The notes beneath the pieces were generated by a model. That model searched no databases. It saw only the letters and a list, made by a program, of their open reading frames with translations, and had not been told where the DNA came from. The position numbers and the translations under genes are program-made. Of a stretch of DNA of 60,885 nt, positions 8,356-15,650 are shown in pieces. The stretch's first letter is position 1; every line of letters begins with the position of its first letter. The DNA lies in NCBI RefSeq assembly GCF_030160715.1, contig NZ_BSOW01000045.1:1-60885 (forward strand). The letters are read 5' to 3'. This DNA is from Bradyrhizobium iriomotense. GTDB taxonomy: Bacteria; Pseudomonadota; Alphaproteobacteria; Rhizobiales; Xanthobacteraceae.

Positions 8356-8379
8356 GAGGCCGCGAACTGAGGCGGCCTT
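8356..8379 (+). terminator. hairpin after the cold-shock gene
   Basis: AGGCCGC pairs with GCGGCCT across a GAACTGAG loop, followed by TAAAACAAA. Best reading is the csp terminator, although there is no long T-run on this strand. Confidence 0.5.
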
Positions 8380-8389
8380 AAAACAAAGG

Positions 8390-8457
8390 TGGGCCCGGTA
8401 TGCCTAGGAGGCCGAGCCCATAACCTCAGCAACGGCTGTACCGTCGTTCGGCTATGA
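8390..8457 (-). ncRNA. repeat A, structured element, copy 1 (inverted)
   Basis: Read on the minus strand this 68-base segment is about 84 percent identical to 11700-11767 on the plus strand. Its 3' half can pair GGGCTC with GGGCCC around CTCCTAGGCATAC; in the other copy the arms are GGGCCC and GGGCCC, so the T/C change keeps pairing (G-U to G-C). No reading frame is shared. It may be a small RNA or an mRNA leader; transcription is not shown by sequence alone. Confidence 0.4.
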
Positions 8458-8625
8458 ATCGCTAAGTGGCAAGGCAAGCATTGGTTCCTGTTTGGTCCGG
8501 TTTGTTCGCTGCCACCTCGGTGATGGGCATTCGAAAGGGGTAATCCGTCCTTGTAATTGATTGAGGTCAGAACGTTACCCATCCTCGCTAGCTCTGACGC
8601 CTCTCGCAGAGTGATGAGGCGAGCT

Positions 8626-8727
8626 ATGCACGTTCCAACGTTGGGTGATGTGTTTCTTGTGTCCGCGATCACAGGCATGGCCCTCCTGATCGCGATCGGC
8701 ATTTTCATCGTTTTTGGCCTGATCTGA
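8626..8727 (+). CDS. single-helix membrane microprotein, 33 aa
   Basis: MHVPTLGDVFLVSAITGMAL then LIAIGIFIVFGLI. The last 22 residues are one strongly hydrophobic helix. GAGG lies seven bases upstream of the ATG, a good ribosome site. Function unknown. Confidence 0.45.
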   Translation: MHVPTLGDVFLVSAITGMALLIAIGIFIVFGLI

Positions 8728-8807
8728 GGCCCCGACATCAAACCGGCTTGTTGGGCGCCCGGTTACTCTAGCGAGCATCATTGCGGTTGGAACCCGCACC
8801 GCGCTCA

Positions 8808-9062
8808 TCATTTGGCTGGTCTTGGCATTTTGAGGCCGCCAACTGAGGCCCCAAGTTCCTTGATCGCGAGCGCAGAAAGCCTCGCCGGGTCGCGCACGCC
8901 GGTTTGCGCGATCTCGATTATTTTCTTGGCGATCATCTCGGCTAGCGGGTCGCTCCGGTCAACAAGGCCGATGGTGTGCAACGTCTTCTCGTAGGCCGTG
9001 GTCAACCGACTGATCTCGCCCGATCCCATCGGTAGATTTTGCAATAAGCGATAAATAGGCAT
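8808..9062 (-). CDS. conserved hypothetical protein, 84 aa
   Basis: Starts MPIYRLLQNLPMGSGEISRL and continues with a long amphipathic helix (DPLAEMIAKKIIEIAQTG) and ARLSALAIKELG. GGGAG precedes the ATG at 9062 by seven bases, which fixes the start. Similar small helical proteins are common in Bradyrhizobium; role unknown. The 3' end of the gene contains a partial copy of the GGCCGCC-AACTGA hairpin word. Confidence 0.65.
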   Translation of the reverse strand: MPIYRLLQNLPMGSGEISRLTTAYEKTLHTIGLVDRSDPLAEMIAKKIIEIAQTGVRDPARLSALAIKELGASVGGLKMPRPAK

Positions 9063-9176
9063 GTGGTGCTCCCTTGCCTCCGGCGGGAGTGCGATCGATC
9101 TCTCGGTCACCGACGCCTACGGGGAGTGCCTGCCGGGATGTCAGGTAACCGGGCGCCGGCCAGGATTGTTCCTCGG

Positions 9177-9205
9177 GAGCTACTGCGTGTCGTGGGTGTG
9201 GACAA
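9177..9205 (+). repeat. repeat C, copy 2
   Basis: GAGCTACTGCGTGTCGTGGG and the next nine bases match 8025-8053 with three differences. Here it runs straight into the hairpin at 9206. Confidence 0.4.
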
Positions 9206-9229
9206 GAGGCCGCCAACTGAGGCGGCCTC
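9206..9229. terminator. perfect 9-bp hairpin GAGGCCGCC/GGCGGCCTC
   Basis: The clearest copy of the recurrent hairpin: GAGGCCGCC, loop AACTGA, GGCGGCCTC. It overlaps the stop codon of the minus-strand DUF6894 gene and probably ends that transcript. Confidence 0.55.
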
Positions 9230-9464
9230 AATGCATCGTCCCCGTATTTCGATAGACTAGGGAGACGCAGAACAGTCGGTCGATTGTGGAGCGAACCTCA
9301 ACCGCCATATCGGGACGTTCGCTTCCAAAGACCGAATCTTTGGCCATCCCAATCAGCGTTTGCATCGCTTCGATTTCGGCGGCCTTTTGGTTGGGCAAAT
9401 CCAATCCTTCCTCATCTGCAAAGAAGTCCCGGCCGCTTTGGATGTCGAAGAAATAGAGGGCCAT
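9228..9464 (-). CDS. DUF6894 small protein, copy 2
   Basis: MALYFFDIQSGRDFFADEEG then LDLPNQKAAEIEAMQTLIGM is a textbook DUF6894 core (aromatic strand, DEEGLDL turn, Ala/Glu helix). GGGGAG lies upstream of the ATG at 9464. It pairs with the copy at 4523-4840. Function unknown. Confidence 0.85.
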   Translation of the reverse strand: MALYFFDIQSGRDFFADEEGLDLPNQKAAEIEAMQTLIGMAKDSVFGSERPDMAVEVRSTIDRLFCVSLVYRNTGTMH

Positions 9465-9571
9465 GTCGAGCACTCCCCATAAGAGGCGGGAGCGCATAAA
9501 GCTCTCAGCCACCGGCGCCCAAGATCTCGTGCCAGTGATCTTCGACAACGAAGCGATCGGAGGGATAGTTT

Positions 9572-9772
9572 CTAGCTGGGCGGCTTCAATCCCGGAGACC
9601 TTAGCCACTCGCTAATATGCGAGGCAGTCTCCGCCTGCCGCGCCTTGCGGATAATCCGCTCGCGCTCGACGCCGTACGGTGTGCCCTGGGCCATCTTGCG
9701 CAGGCGGACGGCTTCTTGAGCGAGCCGTTCTTCGAGTGAGGAAGTCTGTGTAGTGCGACGCCGATTGAACAT
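9572..9772 (-). CDS. small helical protein of the LEERL family, copy 2
   Basis: MFNRRRTTQTSSLEERLAQE, then VRLRKMAQGTPYGVERERII and ISEWLRSPGLKPPS. It aligns along its whole length with 5617-5817. The start is the ATG at 9772, which matches the GTG of copy 1. Basic, helical, no known function. Confidence 0.7.
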   Translation of the reverse strand: MFNRRRTTQTSSLEERLAQEAVRLRKMAQGTPYGVERERIIRKARQAETASHISEWLRSPGLKPPS

Positions 9773-9997
9773 GGCGCCGCTCCCTGTGCGAGGGGGCGGG
9801 AGCGTAACAGGCGTTCTCATCACCGATAGATGCCACGGGTCGGGCGGTGATCCCAAGACCTTAGCACTGGAACCCATGGCGGGAACTAACACATGTGAAT
9901 CCTGCGATTGGAGTTAGGACGCTCCCGAATTATCTCAGATCACCTTGAGCCATTGGGCGTCGTGGGTAGGGAAAGGCGTGCCGCCAACGAAGCAACC

Positions 9998-10171
9998 CTA
10001 GTCCTCCCAGATGCGTTCGCCGCACCGGCATTGGTACAGCCGGACGGTGTTGCCGTTACGGGTATCGAGAAAGGAATGGGCCAAGCGGGGAAAGGCCGCG
10101 CAGGTTGGGCAACGAGGGCCATGGTCCTGCGTCTGTTGTTTTGGGAGGTTCGCTTCCTTCCCTTCCGTCAC
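9998..10171 (-). CDS. small zinc-ribbon protein, 57 aa
   Basis: The frame reads MTEGKEANLPKQQTQDHGPR then CPTCAAFPRLAHSFLDTRNG, NTVRLYQCRCGERIWED. The CPTC and CRC pairs are 26 residues apart, a compact zinc ribbon. GTG at 10171 is certain: AGGAG lies seven bases upstream and an in-frame TGA sits just before it. It follows the FLGR gene by three bases, so the two form an operon. Confidence 0.6.
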   Translation of the reverse strand: MTEGKEANLPKQQTQDHGPRCPTCAAFPRLAHSFLDTRNGNTVRLYQCRCGERIWED

Positions 10172-10174
10172 CGC

Positions 10175-10507
10175 TCAACTCCTCCAGAGTCGAGTCATCC
10201 GAAACGCCTCAGCTCGGGGCTGGCGCCAATCTGAGGCCTTTGTGTCGGCGTCACGTTGTGGAAACGTGATCAGTGTTGCCAAACTCAGATTATTGCCGCT
10301 CGTTCCCGCAGATGAGGGCGAGGCCTCACCGTGCCTCGTGTCTTCCAGGGGCGGCTCGAAAGTTGGCCGGCCCAAGAAGATGTCAGGCAATGGCGCCTTC
10401 AAAAGCCGGACTGATGTGAGCAGCGCCTGGCGGGTTTCAGGAGCAGTGAGCGCACCGAACTTGAAGGCGAGATGCTCCAAGCGATCAAGTTCGCGAACAT
10501 CAATCAT
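10175..10507 (-). CDS. PDIFLGR-motif protein, copy 2
   Basis: Starts MIDVRELDRLEHLAFKFGAL with GGGAGG upstream of the ATG at 10507, then a helical stretch (ETRQALLTSVRLLKA) and LPDIFLGRPTFEPPLED, the motif shared with 5995-6177. The C-terminal third (SAGTSGNNLSLATLITFPQR) is extra and may be a later extension. Function unknown. Its leader carries repeat B. Confidence 0.55.
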   Translation of the reverse strand: MIDVRELDRLEHLAFKFGALTAPETRQALLTSVRLLKAPLPDIFLGRPTFEPPLEDTRHGEASPSSAGTSGNNLSLATLITFPQRDADTKASDWRQPRAEAFRMTRLWRS

Positions 10508-10639
10508 CGTGGCCTCCCAGATGCGAGGGCACGCCTCGAGAAGACCAGAACTCCGCAAACCAGGCAAATTAAATTCTAGCAGTTGACTTTGATCTTCCGG
10601 GCGCCCGGGAGTCTGGCCGCGTGGGCGAGAGATCAGAGA

Positions 10640-10703
10640 ACACAAAATCCACCGCGTGAAGGCCTCACGGGTGGTGGATCAGATCGGGCCGTGTCCGGGT
10701 GGT
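10640..10703 (-). promoter_or_regulatory. repeat B, leader hairpin with T-run, copy 2
   Basis: On the minus strand GATCCACC pairs with GGTGGAT(T) around GTGAGGCCTTCAC, itself a small hairpin, followed by TTTTGTGTT. It is a stronger version of 6278-6342. It stands 133 bases before the PDIFLGR gene with no minus-strand gene upstream of it, which favours an attenuator-like leader over a plain terminator. Confidence 0.5.
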
Positions 10704-10823
10704 CACCATGGGCGGTGACCGAGACGCTGGCGGGCCTTTTCTAAGGGATGAACCAAATCGGCCCGCAGGCAGTTATGCGCTCAGTCGAAACGGCATTGAG
10801 GCGCTCCCATGGGAGTTGAGCGT

Positions 10824-10991
10824 ATGCACCCGCCTCGTTATTGGCGGGATCGAGCTGAGGAGTTCCGCACGAAAGCTGACAACGCGGAGCACGGCCAGAC
10901 CAAGGAAACACTGCGCAGGGCGGCCAAGAACTACGACGAACTAGCCGATCGCGCCGAGCAAATCCGGACCGTTCAAGACCTTGCAGAATAA
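10824..10991 (+). CDS. small helical protein (YWRDRAEEF type), 55 aa
   Basis: MHPPRYWRDRAEEFRTKADN then AEHGQTKETLRRAAKNYDEL and ADRAEQ. This pattern of WRxRAEE, a Thr-Lys-Glu-Thr turn and LAxRAE is a frequent Bradyrhizobium small-protein family of two helices. I chose ATG at 10824 on family grounds; ATG at 10809 is also open. Related frames are at 11020, 12259 and 40569. Confidence 0.6.
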   Translation: MHPPRYWRDRAEEFRTKADNAEHGQTKETLRRAAKNYDELADRAEQIRTVQDLAE

Positions 10992-11019
10992 GACGGCCTC
11001 GGCCTCTCAGTTGGCGGCG
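10991..11019. terminator. bidirectional hairpin between convergent small genes
   Basis: AAGACGGCCTCGGCCTCTCA then GTTGGCGGCGTTA contains the TCAGTTGGCGGC word of the recurrent hairpin and sits exactly between two convergent genes. Confidence 0.4.
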
Positions 11020-11208
11020 TTACTTATGTAGTCTTGCAAGCGCTCTTTGCACTCTTCTTGATCGGTTTAGAACAAGGCTGCTTTGAGCAAGGACCCGGTA
11101 GCTGTTTTCTAGGGTCTCAAGTAGGTGGCGAGCGGTTCTGTCCTTGGTATCGCTTCTTGCGTTCCGATAGCGCTCGGCAAGTTCAAGGCACTCTTTGCGC
11201 GTTTTCAT
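11020..11208 (-). CDS. small helical protein, 62 aa
   Basis: MKTRKECLELAERYRNARSD then TKDRTARHLLETLENSYRVL. The order (Cys-x-x-LAERYR, a short turn, then LETLENSYRVLA) is the same as in the 10824 and 40569 proteins, so I place it in that loose family. Start ATG 11208, or TTG 11217. Function unknown. Confidence 0.5.
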   Translation of the reverse strand: MKTRKECLELAERYRNARSDTKDRTARHLLETLENSYRVLAQSSLVLNRSRRVQRALARLHK

Positions 11209-11801
11209 CCGGGGCAACCAGGGGCCGCGAACAACGTTCCTAGATGAAATCAGGCCACTGGGGGTTTAAAAAACAGGCCAGCGTCCGCTTGACGTGCGCG
11301 CCCCGGATTCACGCCGGCGGGTTTCTATTTCCATCGACAGTGTTGCATCGAAGCTCTAGCAGCGCAGCCACATTGTCGCCATGATTGGTTCCAGCCGGTT
11401 CGGATCGACCAGCGCACTGGCACGGCTAGGCTCGGCACATCTTCGGCGGGGGCGTGTGCCGGGCCGCCAGCCCTGTTCGCACCCTGTGGATAAGCAGCGC
11501 GCAACTACAGCGCGAGAACAGAGGTTCGGCCCAGCTCATACCTCGAACGAGACGCGGCTTGCGCCGGTTACCGGGTGGTCGCCACGGGCGTTTACCGGGC
11601 GGACGCCGGTGCAGGATGGCGAGCTCGACCCGCGCTTGGTACGATCCGCCCTAATTCACTTAGTTGAATGCCAGGGCGGCCTATGCGGCGCATAGGTGTC
11701 TCATAGCCGAGCGACGGTATAGCCGCCGTTGAGGTTATGGGCCCGGGCTCCTAGGCATACAGGGCCCGCTCGTTCAACGCGCACACACGGGAGTGCGTGT
11801 C
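11209..11801. other. long intergenic region, repeat A at its end
   Basis: No convincing gene. The words CCGGGTGGTCGCCACGGGCG (11573) and CCGGGTGGTCACC (10695 and 11993) recur, and repeat A occupies 11700-11767. Confidence 0.5.
11700..11767 (+). ncRNA. repeat A, structured element, copy 2
   Basis: CTCATAGCCGAGCGACGGTA to AGGGCCC. Two GGGCCC words can pair around GGGCTCCTAGGCATACA. It ends 35 bases before the ATG of the 52-residue membrane protein, so it may be part of that mRNA leader. Confidence 0.4.
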
Positions 11802-11960
11802 ATGTACCTTCAGACATTCAGGGACGACCGCCGCTCCAGACACTTCGACTTGATTGGTGGAAAAGGACACCCCTGGTCAATTGACCTAGTCACGGTAACG
11901 GCTGCGGGCATTCTAGTGGTGGGCTTCGCGTGCGCCCTCGTGGCCCTATGGGTCCGCTAG
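11802..11960 (+). CDS. small membrane protein, 52 aa
   Basis: MYLQTFRDDRRSRHFDLIGG then KGHPWSIDLVTVTAAGILVV and GFACALVALWVR. An Arg-rich head of about 30 residues is followed by one hydrophobic helix, so the N-terminus should be cytoplasmic. Repeat A lies directly upstream. Unknown function. Confidence 0.5.
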   Translation: MYLQTFRDDRRSRHFDLIGGKGHPWSIDLVTVTAAGILVVGFACALVALWVR

Positions 11961-12258
11961 CGGCACAGGAAACACAAATAGTCGCCGTGGCCGGGTGGTC
12001 ACCCGCGGTATCTGTCGGCCGTACAATGCAGCGACCCCGCCTCGCCGGGAGCGTGGTAGGGCCGCCTGCTCTCCGGGCTGGGGCTGGGGGGGGCAGGAGC
12101 CAGCCGGGGGGCCTATGCATTTTATGCCAATGAAGCGGAAATCTAAAATTAACACTCCAATAATGGAGTGTCCTGGTCTGCCTCCGCGGGTGTCCTAACT
12201 AGGACAGTACCCTTGGCGGTCTTGACGTCGGAGGGCGCGCGGGAGTCTGCTCGGCCGC
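11961..12258. other. intergenic region with G-rich run and two palindromes
   Basis: It holds a G-rich tract (GGGCTGGGGCTGGGGGGGGC, 12078-12097), a hairpin ACACTCCA/TGGAGTGT (12151-12170), and the palindrome TGTCCTAACTAGGACA (12191-12206), which recurs at 38755 and 38905. Confidence 0.5.
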
Positions 12259-12422
12259 GTGGAGCGGGATCAGAACATCATCGATGAGCTCAAGCGGTTT
12301 GAGCGCATCTGCCTGGATCTGGCGCAGCAGAGCAGGTGCCCGGCGAGGCCGGCGCGCTACGCGAGCTCGCAGCGAACTATCGAAACGAGGCGGCGACGCT
12401 GGTCCAACATGGCCATGCTTGA
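12259..12422 (+). pseudogene. frameshifted small helical protein
   Basis: The first half reads MERDQNIIDELKRFERICLD then LAQQS; the second half continues one frame away as VPGEAGALRELAANYRNEAA then TLVQHGHA and a stop. Joined, it makes a normal 55-residue two-helix protein of the ERICLDLAxQ / LRELAxNYR family. The shift lies near 12336, where one base seems to be missing. Either the gene is broken or the base call is wrong. Confidence 0.5.
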
Positions 12423-12658
12423 GTTGCTCCAAGGCTTCGGCGCCGACTTGACCATTGATGGCTTTCGGTCGACCTTCAAGCACCGGCTACCCGAACGAGA
12501 TGTCCGAGATGGCCTTTGCGCACAGCGTGTCCAACAAGGTCGAGGCCGCCTACCGCAGCGGTGACGTGCGCGAGAAGCAGCAGCGCCGGTTAATGGCCAA
12601 TAGGGCAGCCTATTGTGCCAGGCCCGCCGGCGGAGAGGGAAAGCAACGTCGTGGCTAA
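12421..12658 (+). pseudogene. tyrosine recombinase C-terminal remnant 1
   Basis: Frame one gives GADLTIDGFRSTFK, the site of the conserved HxxR box (HGFRST in family members, here with His changed to Asp). The next frame continues TGYPNEMSEMAFAHSVSNKV then EAAYRSGDVREKQQR with the catalytic Tyr region. So it is the last 80 residues of a P4-type integrase with a frameshift near 12482 and a lost catalytic His: inactive. Confidence 0.7.
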
Positions 12659-12673
12659 ACGAGCCGAGGCGAT

Positions 12674-13153
12674 ATGATCTTAAGCATTCACGCAGTTGTC
12701 GGCGGCGCCATCGCCAGCCTGTTCCCGTCGCACCCAGTCCTCGTTGCGGTTGCGGCCTTCGCAAGCCACTTTGCGATCGATGCGATTCCGCATTGGGATT
12801 ATCCACTTCGAGCGATTAGGAAGCCCGGCGCTCACAATCGCCTGCTAGCGGATCCGAAGCTTTTTCGCGATTTGGCCCTTATCGGTTTCGATGCTTGCGC
12901 GGGTCTATTGATAGCAATTTGGCTTTTCGCGACGCCCGCGACGATTGGAGCGATCGTACTCGGCGCCTTCGCAGGGATGGCGCCCGACCCGCTGCAGGTC
13001 GTGCACAGCGTGTTTCCGAAGCAGCCCCTGACGACCTTGCAGCGCTTTCATAAATGGTTCCACACGAAGTGGAGGCTTAGGTGGCCGCTCGGCATCAGCT
13101 CGCAAGCACTCTTTGCCGCAACCGTATCCTGGATTGTTTTGACCGTCGGGTGA
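12674..13153 (+). CDS. integral membrane protein, 159 aa (possible YdjM/PF04307-like)
   Basis: Three to four hydrophobic segments: HAVVGGAIASLF, HPVLVAVAAFASHFAIDAIP, a middle helix after DLALIGFDACAGLL and a last one (LFAATVSWIVLTVG). The motif SHFAIDAIPHWDYP keeps the His, Asp and His-Trp-Asp seen in membrane-bound metal-dependent hydrolases of the YdjM type, which suggests a metal site at the membrane face. I cannot name the substrate. ATG at 12674 fits; no partner gene is adjacent. Confidence 0.6.
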   Translation: MILSIHAVVGGAIASLFPSHPVLVAVAAFASHFAIDAIPHWDYPLRAIRKPGAHNRLLADPKLFRDLALIGFDACAGLLIAIWLFATPATIGAIVLGAFAGMAPDPLQVVHSVFPKQPLTTLQRFHKWFHTKWRLRWPLGISSQALFAATVSWIVLTVG

Positions 13154-13262
13154 GGAGGCGACGTGGTGTCAATGAGGCTCTGAGTTAAGTCCGAGACAAA
13201 TCTAGGATGGCGCCACTACAAAACGCGGCGTGTCGCGATCCGAGCGACCGCAAGGATATGCT

Positions 13263-13415
13263 TCACCGCCTCAGCCTCCAGCCGTATTCCTGATGGGGAA
13301 TCGTGGCGGTGATGTCGACGTCTGTGCCGGCCGACAGTCGCCAAGCTGCCACCCCGACGCACAAGGTCAGGGTCAGCGCGGTGGCAAGCAAAAGCACTGA
13401 GACAAACTGGCTCAC
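13263..13415 (-). CDS. small membrane-anchored protein, 50 aa
   Basis: MSQFVSVLLLATALTLTLCV then GVAAWRLSAGTDVDITATIP and HQEYGWRLRR. One N-terminal helix or signal and a short polar tail. Start GTG at 13415. Function unknown. Confidence 0.35.
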   Translation of the reverse strand: MSQFVSVLLLATALTLTLCVGVAAWRLSAGTDVDITATIPHQEYGWRLRR

Positions 13416-13537
13416 GCGCGTATACGCCTAGAAATCTAAGCGAGAGCGAGCACGGATTGCCGATTCGGAAAATGCAGATGCGCTGACGCACCGGCAAGTT
13501 TTCCCCAACTGACGGAGGGCGAGGGGGGCAAGGGCCT

Positions 13538-13618
13538 TCAGCGCAACAAGCTCCAAGCGATCGCCACGGCCAGAAGCGCCAGCATGCAGATGATCGTGCG
13601 GCGGCCGATGCGGTTCAT
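13538..13618 (-). CDS. single-helix membrane microprotein, 26 aa
   Basis: MNRIGRRTIICMLALLAVAI then AWSLLR: basic head, one helix, basic tail. No clear ribosome site. One of the microprotein set. Confidence 0.3.
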   Translation of the reverse strand: MNRIGRRTIICMLALLAVAIAWSLLR

Positions 13619-13637
13619 GGGCAGGGAGATAAGGACG

Positions 13638-14627
13638 CTAATCGTCAGCGATTTTGGTCCAGTTGCCAGATGTGTCTTGCATGTCGCGGCGAACGGCCAA
13701 CGTGTCCCAGTTGAGGCAGCGCCGAATATCCTTGGTCGCGTTGAATGTGCAGACCTCTTTCATGACGATCTTATCATTCATGTCCTTTATAACTTTGACG
13801 CCGGTTTCAACTCCATTCTTGTCGAGATAGGTCACAACGTTAAAGCAAAGCTTTAGCTCTGGCTGACACCCTCTCAACGTTCTTGGCTTGCCGTTGTTTT
13901 GCTTCGCAGATAGATCGATGGCAGCGTTGACGAATTCATTCCAGGTCGGAGGCGTAGCGGTAGCCTTTGCGCTCGGCGTGATGTCAACAGGGTCCGTGGT
14001 CTCAGTCTGTTGGGCCGGCGGCTGATCAGTCTGCGCCACTTGGGAAGGTTTCCTAACTAAGGAAACGCCCATTGACTGCAGGTCTGAAGGGCTTAGCCAC
14101 ACCATATCGGAAGGAGGAGTGACGACCATTCTGCCGATGATTGCGGCCGGAACACCCAACTCTTTGGCCATCCGCGCCATCGAAACAGTTGCCGCACCGG
14201 ATCGCACCGTTTCCTCACCAGACTGATCTGACGCGCCATGAACACCGATGCGCGCGGTGTAGTTTGCGTATTTCGCATGGCCTGCTGCGAACACTAGAAA
14301 GCAGGCCGAGGCGCAAGTTGCTCCGTTTCCGACGTTCGTAACAATCTTTCCAAACCGAACAGCATCAGCAAGTTCCGCGCCCTCAAGGAGGCTGCCGCCT
14401 GGCGAATTCAATCTAATCGACGAAACAACTTTGCCCGCGTCATTGGCAGCTTTGACCGCGCTCTTGAAGGCCTCGGCGTCGCCATCGGTCAATTCTCCTG
14501 ATATCAGGATCACCACGCGACCATCTTTCAATTGAGCTGACTTCAGCGAGGCGGCGGAAACCGCCGGGCACAAAGCCGTAAACAGCCAAATCGCCAAAAT
14601 CCAATCCGGCCGCCGTGACGTGGGCAC
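13638..14627 (-). CDS. periplasmic ClpP/SppA-like serine protease homologue (COG3904 type)
   Basis: After a signal peptide (LAIWLFTALCPAVSAASL) comes a ClpP-crotonase fold: GRVVILISGELTDGDAEAFK, SSIRLNSPGGSLLEGAELAD, then NGATCASACFLVFAAGHAKY with the nucleophile Ser in ASACF, and a helical dimer region up to about residue 215. The last 120 residues are a Thr/Pro linker and a small Cys-containing domain. The family is known as predicted periplasmic proteins with little biochemistry. The start is uncertain: GTG at 14627 fits the signal peptide; the frame is open to 14771 but would overlap the next gene. Confidence 0.7.
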   Translation of the reverse strand: MPTSRRPDWILAIWLFTALCPAVSAASLKSAQLKDGRVVILISGELTDGDAEAFKSAVKAANDAGKVVSSIRLNSPGGSLLEGAELADAVRFGKIVTNVGNGATCASACFLVFAAGHAKYANYTARIGVHGASDQSGEETVRSGAATVSMARMAKELGVPAAIIGRMVVTPPSDMVWLSPSDLQSMGVSLVRKPSQVAQTDQPPAQQTETTDPVDITPSAKATATPPTWNEFVNAAIDLSAKQNNGKPRTLRGCQPELKLCFNVVTYLDKNGVETGVKVIKDMNDKIVMKEVCTFNATKDIRRCLNWDTLAVRRDMQDTSGNWTKIADD

Positions 14628-14694
14628 AATCCGCAAAAAATCTAAGAAAAATCCCCGAGCGGTCGGGCGAGCGCAAGGGGGCGCTGAGGTTTCA

Positions 14695-14967
14695 CTAATC
14701 GATATCGTTGCCGTCGTCGTCTTCGTCGGCCCCACGAAATGGATCTTCCACGTACACCAAGCAACCCTCATAGAAGGAAATCGCGCCTCCCCGTAGAGGG
14801 CAGCCGGAATCTGAAGTCACATTGTGCGCTTCCGCCCACCGGTAGCCCGCGGCGTGACCAGAGCAATCGTCGGTACAGTCGTAGCCACCGAACTCGCGTG
14901 CCCGCGCGTCACGAGAGGATATCAAAGTGGCGAACGCGACGAGCGCCAGCGCGATCTGTCGGATCAT
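14695..14967 (-). CDS. small secreted Cys-rich protein, 90 aa
   Basis: Signal peptide MIRQIALALVAFATLISSRD then ARAREFGGYDCTDDCSGHAA and GYRWAEAHNVTSDSGCPLRG. The YDC-x3-CSGHxAGYxWA pattern with four Cys recurs in rhizobial secreted proteins of unknown role. It follows the lipoprotein gene by one base and precedes the ClpP-like gene, so the three probably form one envelope operon. Confidence 0.7.
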   Translation of the reverse strand: MIRQIALALVAFATLISSRDARAREFGGYDCTDDCSGHAAGYRWAEAHNVTSDSGCPLRGGAISFYEGCLVYVEDPFRGADEDDDGNDID

Positions 14968-14968
14968 C

Positions 14969-15403
14969 TCACGTACCCGGCGCCGCTGTGAGCTTAGTCC
15001 CCGGCTTGCGCGGCTTTGAGGTCTGAGCGGCTACTGCCGCAGCTTCTTGCTGCTTCTTCATCTCGGCGATCCTGGCCAGCTCTGCGCGTTTCGCGTCCGC
15101 CTCGTCCTCTCGGACGAGCAAGTAGCCTTTCTCGGCCATGCATCCGCGCGCGACCGTGTCGGCGGCGTTAGATCGGTCGGCTGCTGCAATGGCGCCCGCC
15201 AGACCGCCACTGGCGACGGTGACGCCCGAAAGGGCCGCCTTATTGCGCTCGCCAAGACAGGCGGTGCTGTCGACCTCAAATTGCGTTTGGAGAACCGGAT
15301 TTTCACGGGCGGACTGTCCGTCGACGCGGATCCAGCCCATTTTCGGTGCGGCGGCGCACCCCCCTAAGGCGGCGCAAAGCACCGCAACCCCAACCGTACG
15401 CAT
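14969..15403 (-). CDS. lipoprotein, 144 aa
   Basis: MRTVGVAVLCAALGGCAAAP has a lipobox (ALGGC) for lipid attachment at Cys16. The mature part has two further Cys, a Gly/Ala-rich hydrophobic hairpin (SGVTVASGGLAGAIAAADRS, like a glycine-zipper) and a helical tail (KRAELARIAEMKKQQEAAAV). First gene of the three-gene unit with 14695 and 13638. Likely outer-membrane anchored; function unknown. Confidence 0.75.
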   Translation of the reverse strand: MRTVGVAVLCAALGGCAAAPKMGWIRVDGQSARENPVLQTQFEVDSTACLGERNKAALSGVTVASGGLAGAIAAADRSNAADTVARGCMAEKGYLLVREDEADAKRAELARIAEMKKQQEAAAVAAQTSKPRKPGTKLTAAPGT

Positions 15404-15650
15404 GAGCAGCCCCCGACCGTTTTTCTTTCAGTTGCAATCCAAGCTCAACCGACGCGCGAGATCAATAGGTTGCACCCGCAATAACCACTACTTTGGGAAA
15501 AATATGCAAACGGGAGCGCGCCTAGGCGGGCGCGCCTCACCTGGCTTATGCCGCGGGGCGAACGGCCGGTGTCGTCTCGGCGGCTAAGGTCACAATTGGC
15601 GCGCGTCGATAGCGGCACATGACTGTCCCCCAAAGTGCGTGTTGAGCGTG

